Shown here: one piece after another, positions 26,546 through 36,800 of the stretch
Position numbering within the stretch: the stretch's first letter is position 1
Layout of the letters: every line of letters starts with the position of its first letter
DNA from: Petrotoga mobilis SJ95
GTDB lineage: Bacteria; Thermotogota; Thermotogae; Petrotogales; Petrotogaceae
Length of the DNA: 64,000 nt
Direction of reading: 5' to 3'
Assembly (NCBI RefSeq): GCF_000018605.1
Contig: NC_010003.1
Coordinates: 1,898,501 to 1,962,500, forward strand
Translations under genes and position numbers: made by a program
The notes under the pieces: generated by a model
Seen by the model: the letters and a program-made list of their open reading frames with translations, nothing else
Database searches by the model: none
Told to the model about the DNA's origin: nothing

Positions 26546-27421
26546 ATGTATAACTCTGCAAAGCAACTATTAGAACTTTGTGAAAAGCAAAAAAAGCCAA
26601 TCTATCAAGTAGTTATAGAAGAAGAATCCAAATCATCTGGTTCAGCTCCTGAAATAATTCTTTCACAAATGAAAGAAATTTTATCTGTCATGGAGCACTC
26701 CTCTCAAAGTACCTTGAATAAAAAGGTACCTAGTTTATCAGGAATGATGGGAGGAGATGCTCAACGGGTTAACAATTATCAAAAGGATGGTAAAACCCTT
26801 TTAGGGGTTATTCCTAATAAAGCGATGGCTATGGCCCTTTCAACCGCAGAAGTCAATGCCTCTATGGGAAAAATAGTAGCAGCTCCCACTGCGGGCTCTT
26901 CTGGCATATTACCAGCAGTCTTGATGACTCTTGAGGAAAGTTTAAATTTGAATGAAGAGGATTTGATCCATGCCCTACTTGTAGCAGCGGGGATTGGACG
27001 AGTTATCGGTCAAAATGCAACCTTTTCTGGTGCTGAAGGGGGATGCCAAGTAGAGTGTGGTTCAGCGGCAGCTATGGCTGCGGGAGCTGCAGTGTTTGCT
27101 TCAGAAGGAAACAATGAACAAATCTTTCATGCAGCCTCTATTGCACTCATTAATATAATGGGGCTGGTTTGTGATCCCATTGCTGGTTTAGTAGAATTCC
27201 CATGTATTCTGAGAAATGCTTCAGGAGCTATAAATGCCTTGTCTGCCGCAGATTTAGCTCTTGCAGGGGTAAAATCTTTAATACCTTTTGATGAAGTGGT
27301 AAAAGCAATGTACAAAGTAGGAAAAGCTCTTCCAGAAAGCTTAAGAGAAACAGGGCTTGGTGGTATAGCAGGTACTCCAACAGGTTGTGCTATAAAAAAC
27401 TCTCTGCTTAAGAATGGTTAA
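26546..27421 (+). CDS. sdaAA: L-serine dehydratase, iron-sulfur-dependent, alpha subunit
   Basis: This 291-residue alpha subunit of the two-gene [4Fe-4S] serine dehydratase converts L-serine to pyruvate and ammonia. Cluster Cys residues are seen in GGCQVECGSAAAM and in CDPIAGLVEFPC. APTAGSSGILPA is also typical. The frame is open back to 26477 inside the previous gene, but ATG 26546 has AAAAGGGAGAA upstream and matches the usual N-terminus (YNSAKQLLELCEK). The beta subunit follows after 53 bases. Confidence 0.96.
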   Translation: MYNSAKQLLELCEKQKKPIYQVVIEEESKSSGSAPEIILSQMKEILSVMEHSSQSTLNKKVPSLSGMMGGDAQRVNNYQKDGKTLLGVIPNKAMAMALSTAEVNASMGKIVAAPTAGSSGILPAVLMTLEESLNLNEEDLIHALLVAAGIGRVIGQNATFSGAEGGCQVECGSAAAMAAGAAVFASEGNNEQIFHAASIALINIMGLVCDPIAGLVEFPCILRNASGAINALSAADLALAGVKSLIPFDEVVKAMYKVGKALPESLRETGLGGIAGTPTGCAIKNSLLKNG

Positions 27422-27474
27422 ACTTTGTTACTTTCATTGCAATAATATCAGAGAGATAAAGAAAGGGATATCAT

Positions 27475-28164
27475 ATGAAAAACTTCGGTATTTTCGACGT
27501 AATCGGTCCCGTTATGATTGGTCCTTCTAGTTCTCATACTGCTGGTGCTGCTAGAATTGCTTTAGTAGCTCGAAGGATTGCCGGGGTAGGCTATCATCAT
27601 GTGGATTTTTTTCTTCATGGTTCTTTCGCAGCTACTTACAAAGGCCATGGAACCGATAAGGCTCTTGTTGGAGGAATATTAGGGTTTGAGCCTAGTGATC
27701 TACGCATTAAGAATTCTTTTTTACATGCCAAAGAGGTAGGAATTACTTATAATTTTATTCCTGTTAACTTGGAAGACGTCCATCCTAATACTGTAAAAAT
27801 TGAGTTTCATTACCCCGATGGAAGTTATTTTTATGTAATCGGTTCTTCTATCGGTGGGGGAAATATTGAAATCACTAATATTAATGGTACCTCTGTTATT
27901 TTTACAGCAGAAAATCCTACTTTACTTTTTAGATACAAAGAGCAAAAAGGAATGATTGCTTATATTTCCAATGCTTTGTACTCCAAAGGGCATAATATTG
28001 ATTTAATGAGAACCATCAAAGAAGACGATGAGGTTCTTCTTATAGTAGAATTAAATGAAAGTTTAGATTCTGAACTCTATGAATCTATCCAAAACGGAAA
28101 GACTTTTTTATTTAGCAAATATATTTATGTACCCATTTCAAAAATAGGTAAAAGCAATGATTAA
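27475..28164 (+). CDS. sdaAB: L-serine dehydratase, iron-sulfur-dependent, beta subunit
   Basis: This 229-residue protein opens with FDVIGPVMIGPSSSHTAG, the hallmark of the serine dehydratase beta chain, and ends in an ACT-like domain (about 150-220). ATG 27475 has AAAGGG upstream. The alpha-beta pair completes the oxygen-sensitive enzyme, which fits an anaerobe. It ends the fhs-folD-patB-sda group. About 107 bases without clear signals separate it from the next gene. Confidence 0.96.
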   Translation: MKNFGIFDVIGPVMIGPSSSHTAGAARIALVARRIAGVGYHHVDFFLHGSFAATYKGHGTDKALVGGILGFEPSDLRIKNSFLHAKEVGITYNFIPVNLEDVHPNTVKIEFHYPDGSYFYVIGSSIGGGNIEITNINGTSVIFTAENPTLLFRYKEQKGMIAYISNALYSKGHNIDLMRTIKEDDEVLLIVELNESLDSELYESIQNGKTFLFSKYIYVPISKIGKSND

Positions 28165-28271
28165 ATAAAAGTTAAATGTCTTACTATTGAAAGTTTTAGA
28201 AAATAGTCAAATGCTTGCTTTTACAGTTTCCAAAAATAGTAAAAAACCCAAAACTAAGGAGGAAATTAAAT

Positions 28272-30005
28272 TTGAGAGATTACAAAAAAATCTACTACGA
28301 GTGGTTAAATAATCCATATATTGATGAAAGAGCAAAAGAAGAATTAAAAAGTATTGAAAACAATCCTGAAGAGATAAAAGAAAGATTCTACAAAGATCTC
28401 GAGTTTGGAACAGCTGGATTGAGAGGAAAACTGGGTATAGGTTCGAATATGATGAATATATACACTGTGGGCAGAGCATCTCAAGCCCTTGCTGATTATA
28501 TAACAGACTTTGGTGAAGAAAGGATGAAGATGGGTGTTGTGATAGCCTACGACGTACGCCACTTTTCAAAGGAGTTTGCAAAAGAATCTGCATTAATCCT
28601 TGCGGCTAATGGTATAAAAACTTACTTATTTGACGATATTAGGCCTACGCCCGTTTTATCCTTTGCTGTCAGATATCTGAAAACTACTGCTGGAATAGTC
28701 GTTACCGCTAGTCACAATCCGAAAGATTACAACGGTTACAAGGTTTATTGGGATCAAGGGTCTCAAATATTAGATGATGTTGCCAATGGAATAATAGAAA
28801 AGATCGAAAAAATAGGATACGATTTTAGTAAAATAAAAAAAATAAGCGAAGAAGAAGCGCTTAACAAGAATTTACTTCAATACATTTCAAAAGAAGTCGA
28901 TGAAGAATACATTCAAAGAGTGGAAGGTTTGGCGTTAAGGGACGAAGATTTAGATAAAAATATAAAAATAGTTTACACACCTTTGAATGGAACATCAAAT
29001 AATTTTGTCAGAAGGGTACTTAAAGATAGAGGTTTTAAAAATGTATTCATAGTTAAAGAACAAGAACTACCCGATCCAGATTTCAAAAGCGTTGCCAACC
29101 CAAATCCAGAATACGAAGTAGCTTTTGAAGAGGCAAAAAAATTAGGTTATGAAAAAAATGCCCAATTACTTTTAGCAAATGATCCCGATGGAGATAGAAC
29201 CGCTTTAGAAATTTTAGATGGCAACAATTACAAAATGTTAAACGGTAACCAAGTTGGAGCCCTTTTGGTTAATTACATACTAGAAAGCAAGAGTAAAAAA
29301 GGTAGTTTGGAAGAAAACTCTGTTATCATAAAATCGATAGTTACGGGAGATCTCACAAAAAGGATTGCAAAAAAATATGGTGTATCCGTTCTTGAAACAC
29401 TTACTGGATTTAAAAATATTTGTGGAAAAGAAAACGAATTAGAAAAAGAAGGTAAGAGTAAGTTTCTCTTTGGTTTCGAAGAAAGTATTGGTTATATATA
29501 CGGCACCTTTGTGAGAGATAAGGATGGAACTATTGCCTCTATGCTTATATCAGAGATGGTTGGATACTACTCTAAAAAAAATAAGAATTTAATTGAGGTA
29601 TTAGAAGATATTTATCAGGAGTATGGTTACGAGTTGGAAAACAATTATTCTCTTGTGCTTGAAGGAGTTGAAGGCCAAGAAAGAATTAAAAGGATAATGG
29701 AGAAATTCAGAAACAACTTTCCCAAAGAAATGGGGGATCTCAAACTTGAACAATACGCGGATTATTTAAAAAGAAAAATATACAATTTAACAACAGGTGA
29801 AATTAACGATATAACCGATATACCTTCTTCTGATGTTTTAAGATTCTGGTTTAGCGATGGTTCATGGTATGCAATTAGGCCCTCCGGTACTGAACCAAAA
29901 CTTAAAATATACATATATTCAAACGATAAAGAAAAAGAAAAATCAAAAGCAAAACTCGATCTGATTAGAAATACCGTTGATAGCATCATAGAACATGTTG
30001 TTTAG
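28272..30005 (+). CDS. Phosphoglucomutase/phosphomannomutase (alpha-phosphohexomutase)
   Basis: This 577-residue mutase has the phosphoserine loop TASHNP (145-150, Ser147), the metal loop NDPDGDR, the sugar-binding loop FGFEESIGY and the phosphate-binding RPSGTEPK near the C-terminus. The size and the EFGTAGLRGKLGIGSN opening match the PgcA-type enzymes. The preferred start is TTG 28272 behind AAGGAGGAAA (28257-28266); the upstream ATG at 28215 lacks a ribosome site. It interconverts glucose-1- and glucose-6-phosphate (or ribose/mannose analogues) and would connect with glgX and pfp. Confidence 0.93.
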   Translation: MRDYKKIYYEWLNNPYIDERAKEELKSIENNPEEIKERFYKDLEFGTAGLRGKLGIGSNMMNIYTVGRASQALADYITDFGEERMKMGVVIAYDVRHFSKEFAKESALILAANGIKTYLFDDIRPTPVLSFAVRYLKTTAGIVVTASHNPKDYNGYKVYWDQGSQILDDVANGIIEKIEKIGYDFSKIKKISEEEALNKNLLQYISKEVDEEYIQRVEGLALRDEDLDKNIKIVYTPLNGTSNNFVRRVLKDRGFKNVFIVKEQELPDPDFKSVANPNPEYEVAFEEAKKLGYEKNAQLLLANDPDGDRTALEILDGNNYKMLNGNQVGALLVNYILESKSKKGSLEENSVIIKSIVTGDLTKRIAKKYGVSVLETLTGFKNICGKENELEKEGKSKFLFGFEESIGYIYGTFVRDKDGTIASMLISEMVGYYSKKNKNLIEVLEDIYQEYGYELENNYSLVLEGVEGQERIKRIMEKFRNNFPKEMGDLKLEQYADYLKRKIYNLTTGEINDITDIPSSDVLRFWFSDGSWYAIRPSGTEPKLKIYIYSNDKEKEKSKAKLDLIRNTVDSIIEHVV

Positions 30006-30034
30006 CGTTTCACACCTTATTGGGGGAAAAAACT

Positions 30035-30955
30035 ATGATGGATATAGATAATACATCAGACTCTATAAAAGATAAAGACAAAATCGAAGGATATATCTCA
30101 GAATTTTTATCATATCTGAAATTCGTCAAGCGAAGGGCAGATTCTACTATATATGAATACAAAAAAATATTGAAGAGTTATAAAAAATTTGTTCAAATTT
30201 ATGGTCTTACCCGAGGATGCTTTCTTAAATATCTTGAAGAGATCTCAAATCTATCACAAAGAACCATAAAACTTAGGATAGTTGTTTTAAAATCCTTTTT
30301 GAACTATCTATACGAAAATGGAGAAATATCTGGTAAAAAATATTGGAAAGATGCAAACGCAAAAATTCCAAGTGACGTTCCCAAAGGCTTGACAGAAAGT
30401 CAAATCAAAGTTTTTTTCTCGGTTATTGAAGACAAATTTGACAAAACTTTTTATTCATTGTTATTAAAAACAGGTTTAAGAATTTCAGAGGCTTTGTGGT
30501 TAGAAAAAGAGCAAATTATTTTTTACAACGATCATGCTGAGCTTGTTATAAATGGGAAAGGAAACAGAGTAAGATATCTAAAGATTTCAAAACAATACGC
30601 AGAACAGTTAATAACCTTTGCAGAAAAAAACACCCCAAAGGGGGCTCAAGGTAAGAAGTATATCTTTTCAAATGACAACGATGTCCCCATAACTTCTAGA
30701 ACTATGGAGAGAAGATTCAAAGATTACGTTATTAAAGCCAACAATAAAATTGATCAATTAAGAACAAAGGGCTATAACAATATAAATTATATTAACGCAA
30801 CTCCTCATGCTTTAAGACACACATGTGCAAAAAGGCTTTTGAACTCGGGAAAAAATTTGGAGGAAGTTCGATATATACTTGGACATACAACCATCTCAAC
30901 TACTGGGATATACGTAAGATCTGATAGCCATAGTTCAGTGCTGGATCAAATATAA
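30035..30955 (+). CDS. XerC/XerD-family tyrosine recombinase
   Basis: This 306-residue protein has a SAM-like N-terminal core-binding domain (about 20-110) and a catalytic domain with the full set: Arg149 (TGLRISEAL), Lys175 (GKGNRVR), His258 and Arg261 (HALRHTCAKR), His284 (ILGHTTIS) and nucleophile Tyr293. ATG 30035 lies 8 bases after GGGGG (30022-30026). It could be the chromosome-dimer recombinase, since no phage or integron genes are adjacent, or a lone integrase. Followed by a strong terminator. Confidence 0.9.
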   Translation: MMDIDNTSDSIKDKDKIEGYISEFLSYLKFVKRRADSTIYEYKKILKSYKKFVQIYGLTRGCFLKYLEEISNLSQRTIKLRIVVLKSFLNYLYENGEISGKKYWKDANAKIPSDVPKGLTESQIKVFFSVIEDKFDKTFYSLLLKTGLRISEALWLEKEQIIFYNDHAELVINGKGNRVRYLKISKQYAEQLITFAEKNTPKGAQGKKYIFSNDNDVPITSRTMERRFKDYVIKANNKIDQLRTKGYNNINYINATPHALRHTCAKRLLNSGKNLEEVRYILGHTTISTTGIYVRSDSHSSVLDQI

Positions 30956-30975
30956 CAATTTCAAAGTTACCTCTC

Positions 30976-31007
30976 AAAAAGTTCCCCAACTTAACGGGGA
31001 ACTTTTT
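30976..31007 (+). terminator. Intrinsic terminator after the recombinase gene
   Basis: AAAAAGTTCCCC (30976-30987) pairs with GGGGAACTTTTT (30996-31007), giving a 12-bp perfect stem, an 8-base loop and a T-run. It closes the plus-strand unit. Confidence 0.9.
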
Positions 31008-31291
31008 AATAAAGAAAAAAATATTTTTATTGTTTATTATATGTTTAACTTTACATTGTATAATAATATTTACAGTGATATAATATATTTACTATTAAAA
31101 AGATTATTCTTATTAAATATAAATATATCTAATATATAATTTATGTATGACGTATAATAAAATATATAATGTATATATGATCTTTGAAAATTAAAATATA
31201 ACAAAACGGATCAACAATAAATTAATAATATGAATTTTTCCATTGACAAATAAAAAAGTAAGTAATTTAGTAAAAAATAGAAAAGAAATTA

Positions 31292-31319
31292 ATGTCGGAA
31301 AACCTAAGTTTTCCGACAT
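31292..31319. repeat. Perfect inverted repeat in intergenic DNA
   Basis: ATGTCGGAAAAC (31292-31303), loop CTAA, GTTTTCCGACAT (31308-31319): 12 of 12 bases pair. No T-run follows on the plus strand; a T-rich stretch follows on the minus strand. It could be a minus-strand terminator, an operator or a small RNA end. Confidence 0.75.
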
Positions 31320-31654
31320 AGTGAATTAAACAATCTAAAGTTACTAATTTTAACCTCTAAAAACCTTTATCTATGCTAATTACACATTATCTCTTTGTAA
31401 GAAGCCCTGAGAGCCTTTGAAATTTTAAATAAATATAGAAACTAATATATTAAATTTAATTCTCAAAATTAAGCGTTTTACGAAGACCTTTTTCTTTAGG
31501 AAGTGTTAGATAAAAAATTTTACCTTCATTTAAGATGAAAATTTAATTTTTCCCCTTTACCCAGGAATCCTTTTTATATACATTGTATATTTATATCATT
31601 TTGTACGCATTAACAAATATATAAATTTAAAAGTTTCTTCTTATGCTCAAAGAA

Positions 31655-31663
31655 TGTTATAAT
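31655..31663 (+). promoter_or_regulatory. Extended -10 promoter before the small ORF/TetR genes
   Basis: TGTTATAAT fits the extended -10 consensus (TG, one base, TATAAT). No good -35 is present. It lies about 60 bases before the ORF at 31724. Confidence 0.5.
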
Positions 31664-31723
31664 ATTAATTGATACCCAAAGTTGAAATTAAAAGGGCAAA
31701 AAAGTAAAGAAGGTGAAATACAA

Positions 31724-31822
31724 ATGGAAAGGGCACTTAATGTTAAAGTTGATGTTGTTTCAGATAGAGCTATAAGAGAAGAGTTAAAAGATGAAATATT
31801 AAAAGAAGCTATATTAATATGA
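31724..31822 (+). CDS. Possible 32-residue small protein
   Basis: This short ORF, from ATG 31724 to TGA 31822, encodes MERALNVKVDVVSDRAIREE and a further 12 mostly helical residues. It has a good ribosome site (AGAAGGTGAA, 31709-31718) and an extended -10 upstream. It is followed after 49 bases by the TetR gene. I do not recognise it; it may be a leader peptide or a small regulatory protein. Coding is not proven. Confidence 0.4.
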   Translation: MERALNVKVDVVSDRAIREELKDEILKEAILI

Positions 31823-31871
31823 AAAGAGATTACACTCTTATTTTACAAATTTTATAAGTTGGAGAAGATGT

Positions 31872-32477
31872 ATGGCTAAAAGGCAAAAAACTTCAAAAAA
31901 AAATACAAAATATAAAATTGAAGTATTAATCGATTTGGCAAAGGGGGAACTACTCAATCACGGCATCACTAACTTCAATTATGAAAAGGTTATCTACGAT
32001 GCCAAACTCAGCAAATCGACTGTTTATAAAAAGTTTGGAAAAAAAGATGAATTCATAATTTTTGTTATTAAGAGTTTATTGGACGATTTCTTCACCCCTT
32101 TTAAGAAATACGTTGATGATTTTAACACTTTCCAAGAAGTGCTTGAGTATCTCTCAAACTTAAACTTCGATGTTCAATCTCTGATGAAAGAGTACCCCAT
32201 AGATGATCTTTTTGAACACCCTGAGATCACTTCCATTATAAATGATTACTACTATCAACGTTTTGGTAAGGTAATCATAGAAAAGATTGCTGAGTTTCAA
32301 AATGCTGGACAAATAAGAAAGGATATCGAAGCTAAATACATCTTAGAATTTCTTACTTCTGTTACCAAAGGAATGGGTATGATGCTCAAAGATCATGATT
32401 TCAAAGAAGTCATAGGTAATTATACAAAGTTAATCGAAACCGCCTTAGCTTATAAAATAAATTCTGAAAAGGAGTGA
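31872..32477 (+). CDS. TetR/AcrR-family transcriptional regulator
   Basis: This 201-residue protein has an N-terminal DNA-binding domain (about 15-65; the recognition part is AKLSKSTVYKKFGKKDEF) and a helical ligand-binding C-terminal region (70-190). ATG 31872 is behind GGAGAAG. Its stop overlaps the next gene region, so it probably controls its own unit, including the PBP4-like carboxypeptidase. The ligand is unknown. Confidence 0.85.
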   Translation: MAKRQKTSKKNTKYKIEVLIDLAKGELLNHGITNFNYEKVIYDAKLSKSTVYKKFGKKDEFIIFVIKSLLDDFFTPFKKYVDDFNTFQEVLEYLSNLNFDVQSLMKEYPIDDLFEHPEITSIINDYYYQRFGKVIIEKIAEFQNAGQIRKDIEAKYILEFLTSVTKGMGMMLKDHDFKEVIGNYTKLIETALAYKINSEKE

Positions 32478-32482
32478 ATAAT

Positions 32483-33835
32483 ATTAAATCCAAAAATCAG
32501 TTAAGATCCAGTAATTTTTTGACCGTCTTGAGTCTCACAATCTTTATTTTAGTTTTTTTTAATGTTAGTACAGTTGTCATAGCTGCTCCAATTTCGAGTA
32601 GGGTTCCAATTGCTAGAGATAACGAAGATTCCTCAAAAATACAAATAATAGAACCGTCTAAAATTGCTGAACCTGTGCCCAAATCTGTTCCCACAATCCC
32701 ACCTTCGAAAACAATAACTAATCAAATACAAAATGAATTAATTTCAAAATTTGAAAGTTTTCAAGGATTTGTTGGGTTTGAATTGAGAGATCTTGGCACC
32801 AATGAAGTTCTTTTCAACTACAATTCAGATAAATTATTCATCCCTGCCTCAAACACAAAATTAATTACCGCCCTCGTTGCCTTGGAAAGTCTGGGGGATA
32901 ATTACAAATTCGAAACTAAAATATACCATACAGGGGAAATATCACCTAATTTCAGAGGAAATCTGTATATAAAAGGATTTGGAGACCCTGTTTTAACTTC
33001 CTTACAATATAAAGAAATACTAAAAAGGGCAACGGTGGATAGAGGAATAAAAAGGATATATGGTGATATAATTTTCGATTATTCTTTCATGACCGAAGAA
33101 GGTTTTGGTAGAGGCTGGATGTGGGATGACCCCCAGCCACAAATCGCTGCAATTAATATTTGGCAAACAAGCTATGAATCTTTTAAATATAAAACAAATC
33201 ATGAAATAAAAGATTATATAAACTTCCTTACAACATTATTCTTGCAAGAAATAGGTGTTGAATTTTGGGGAGAAATAAGATATGATGAAGTGCCTTTTAA
33301 CGCTAATCTTCTATATACAAATCATTCTCCACCACTAATCAATATAATACAACAAATGTTGGAAACAAGCGATAACCAGATAGCCGAACAGATTTTTAGA
33401 AATCTTGGCGCTATTTATGGCAATGGGAAAATAGAAGATTCTGAAAATCACTTCCAAAAAGTAATCAAAGAAACCTTAGGATACGACCCAACCGATTATG
33501 TAATTAAAGATGGTTGTGGATTATCAATGTACAACTTGTTACCCCCAAAGATGATATCTGATACATTATTTTATCTATATTCAAAGTATCAATCTAAATT
33601 TTTTGATTACTTAGCATCACCATACGAAAAAAGCACTCTTGAAAATCGTTTTAACTTTGAAATTTACGCAAAAACTGGAACTTTATATTACGATTCTGCC
33701 ATCAGTGGGATTTTCAAATCAAAAAGTGGAAAATATTATATTTTTAGCTTAATGGAAAACAACTTTTCCTTTGATGTTTTGAAGGTGAAAGAGTTTGAAA
33801 ATTCCATAATCAACTATCTCTATGAAAACTTATAA
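32483..33835 (+). CDS. dacB: D-alanyl-D-alanine carboxypeptidase/endopeptidase, PBP4 (DacB) type
   Basis: This is an exported peptidase of family S13 that trims peptidoglycan cross-links. The N-terminal signal/anchor (hydrophobic FLTVLSLTIFILVFFNVS) is followed by a Pro-rich linker, then the three penicillin-binding motifs: SNTK (SxxK), SDN (SxN) and KTG. The start is odd. GTG 32474 overlaps the ribosome site AAAAGGAG (32467-32474), so it can hardly be used, while ATT 32483 lies exactly 8 bases after it. I therefore give 32483 as a likely ATT start; GTG 32474 is the conventional alternative. About 450 residues. Confidence 0.87.
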   Translation: MKSKNQLRSSNFLTVLSLTIFILVFFNVSTVVIAAPISSRVPIARDNEDSSKIQIIEPSKIAEPVPKSVPTIPPSKTITNQIQNELISKFESFQGFVGFELRDLGTNEVLFNYNSDKLFIPASNTKLITALVALESLGDNYKFETKIYHTGEISPNFRGNLYIKGFGDPVLTSLQYKEILKRATVDRGIKRIYGDIIFDYSFMTEEGFGRGWMWDDPQPQIAAINIWQTSYESFKYKTNHEIKDYINFLTTLFLQEIGVEFWGEIRYDEVPFNANLLYTNHSPPLINIIQQMLETSDNQIAEQIFRNLGAIYGNGKIEDSENHFQKVIKETLGYDPTDYVIKDGCGLSMYNLLPPKMISDTLFYLYSKYQSKFFDYLASPYEKSTLENRFNFEIYAKTGTLYYDSAISGIFKSKSGKYYIFSLMENNFSFDVLKVKEFENSIINYLYENL

Positions 33836-33856
33836 TAACAAAAGGGGGATTAATTT

Positions 33857-36800
33857 ATGAGTGAAGAGTTCAACGGTTACTACAGATTTCCGACCATTTA
33901 CAACGATCAAATAGCCTTTGTTGCAGAAGATGACATCTGGGTAGTTCCTTCTTCAGGGGGAATAGCCAGAAGGTTAACCACAAATGTTGGAGAAATCTCT
34001 GATCTAACTTTTTCTGAAGATGGAAAATGGATAGCTTTTACTGGAAGAGATGAAGGAGTACCTGACGTATATATAATTCCTTCAATTGGGGGAGTACCAA
34101 TTAGGTTAACATATCTAGGCGCAAACAGCAAGGTACTATGTTGGCATAATGGGAAGATAATCTTTTCATCAAATTATGTTCAACCGTTTAAAAGGATTAC
34201 ATCTCTATGGGAAGTAGACGTTGAAGATAAGAGAAAATTAAAACAATTAGATTTTGGTATATGCACTGAAATCTCGTTTGGGAAAGAAAAAGGTGTTGTT
34301 TTAGGAAGAAAAACAGGAGACCCAGCTCGATGGAAAAAGTACAGAGGTGGAACAGCGGGTGAATTACTGATAGACTTGGAAGGAAACTACAACTTCAGAA
34401 AATTGATCGACTTAAAATCCAACTTTGCCAACCCAATATGGATCCAAGACCGGATTTATTTTATCTCTGACCATGACGATGTTGCTAACATATACTCCTG
34501 CACAGTTGAAGGAAAAGACCTAAAAAAGCACACATATCACAATGATTTTTATGTTAGAAATCCAAAATCTGATGGAAAAAATATTGTATACCATGCCGGT
34601 TCGGATATTTATATTTTGAATTTATCAAATAACGTATCAGAAAAGGTAAATATAAAATACTACAGTACCTTACCACAAAGAAACAGAAAATTCGTTGACC
34701 CAACACAGTATTTTGAAGGTTTCTCTATTTCTAAAGATGCTGAGAATTTAATAACTACTCATAGAGGCAAAAGCTTTTATTACAATAACTGGTACGGTCC
34801 CGTTAAACAACTTGGAAAAGAAAACGGTGTCAGATATAGGCTTACCACATACCTAAATCTAAAAGATGAAGAAAAGGCAGTAACAATCAGTGATGAAAAT
34901 AATTATGAACATATCGAGGTGTATGATCTAAAAACTGGCAATTTAATAAAAAAAGTAGAAGAATATGATTTAGGAAGGGTTATGAATATCGTTGCCTCTC
35001 CGAAAGATGAAGAAATTTTATTAACCAATCAAAGAAACGAACTCATTTTGATTGATTTGAGAAACCATAAGAAGATTGATGTGGATAAAAGTACCTTTGG
35101 TCCCATTAATGGATATTCTTTCTCTCCAGATGGTAGGTGGATTGCTTATTCAAAGTTTATAAACAGCAAACAAGCAGCTATTATGATATTTGATAAGGAA
35201 AAAGAAGAGGTACACCAAGTTACAAAACCTATTCTATTTGATGTAGACCCTGTCTTTGATCCTGAAGGGAAATATCTTTATTTTCTATCTTATAGAATAT
35301 TCAACCCAATTGAAGATAGATTTCAAATGAATTTAGCTTTCGAAAAAGGAACAAAGCCTTATCTTATAACACTAAAAAAAGATATTTGCTCTCCATTTCA
35401 GGAAATAATCAAAGAAGAAGAAGAGAAAGAGAAAGAGAAAAAAGAAGAAGAAATAAAAGTTGATATTGATTTTGATAACATCGCTGATAGAATTATACCC
35501 TTCCCGGTTAGTGAAGAAAGATATGTAAATATACAAGCTGCTAAAGAGAAGGTTTTTTACGCTATTTCTCCTGTAAGTGGTGTACTGGAAGATGAAGAAG
35601 ATATGCTCAGCGAGAAACATGAAAAATTAACCTTGAAATACTACGATCTCACAGAAAAAGAAGAAAAAACTTATCTTGAGGGAATTTCAGATTTTCAAAT
35701 TTCCGAGGACAAAGAAAAAATCGCAATTCTGATAGACGATGAACTAAGAATTCTTAAAACTACCAATCCTCCCTCCCCAGAACAAGAAAAAGAATGTGAA
35801 AATAAGTATACAAGAAAGTGCGGCTGGATAGATTTTCACAGAATCAATGTGGAAGTTCAACCACTGTTAGAATGGAGACAAATGCTTTGTGAAGCTTGGC
35901 GCCTACAAAAGTTCTATTTTTGGAACAAGGACAAACTAGACGAAATTGAATGGGATAAGATATTAGAAAAGTATTATCCTCTAGTTGAAAGAATAGCAAC
36001 AAGAACAGAATTTTCTGATTTAATATGGGAAATGCAAGGCGAATTAAAATCATCACACGCCTACGAGATGGGAGGAGAATACAAACCCAAACCAGTTTAC
36101 AAAATTGGATATTTAGGAGCAGATTTGATACTCGATGAAGATAGAAAACTATATAAAATTAGTCACATCGTAAAGGGAGACATATGGGACGAAAAAAATA
36201 AACCCCCATTACTTGGACCAGGGGTTGAGGTAAAAGAAGGAGATTACCTATTAGCGATAAACGGCATAGAAATAAAGGATAAAATACCCAATGAATTTTT
36301 GGTGAATTACAGTGGTAAAGATGTTGAAATAGTGGTATCAAGCAGCGATAATATTGATCATAAGAGAAAGTATGTTGTCAAAACGTTAAAAGATGAAACA
36401 CCTCTAAGATACCGAGAATGGGTAGAAAAAAACAAGAAATATGTTCATGAAAAAACTGATTCACGGATTGGATACATTCACATCCCAGATATGGGATACA
36501 CTGGATATGTAGAATTTCACAGAAACTTCTTAAGCGAAGTCAGATATGATGGACTCATAATCGATGTAAGAGTCAACAGTGGTGGTTTTGTATCTTCAAT
36601 GATCTTGGATAAATTGAATAGAAAGTTTATTGGATACGATCTCTCACCATATAGAGAAGCCCAAGCCTATCAATATGACAGTGTAAGAGGCCCAATGGTT
36701 GCTATAACGAACGAGTTTGCTGGTTCAGATGGGGATATTTTTAGTCACTCCTTCAAATTAATGAAACTAGGGAAACTTATAGGTAAGAGAACGTGGGGGG

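Larger units (their letters stand above)
31008..31723. other. AT-rich intergenic region without a convincing gene
   Basis: This part of the gap after the recombinase terminator has no credible ORF. It is very AT-rich, with stretches such as TATAATAATATTT near 31060, and holds one perfect 12-bp-stem palindrome (31292-31319) and an extended -10 promoter (31655-31663). No tRNA, CRISPR repeat or recognisable riboswitch was seen. Many weak TATA-like boxes make other promoter calls meaningless. Confidence 0.6.

Noticed and set aside
35400-35455. Purine-rich AGAAGA tract as a simple repeat
   Set aside because: It encodes a charged Glu/Lys linker in the Tricorn homolog and is in frame.
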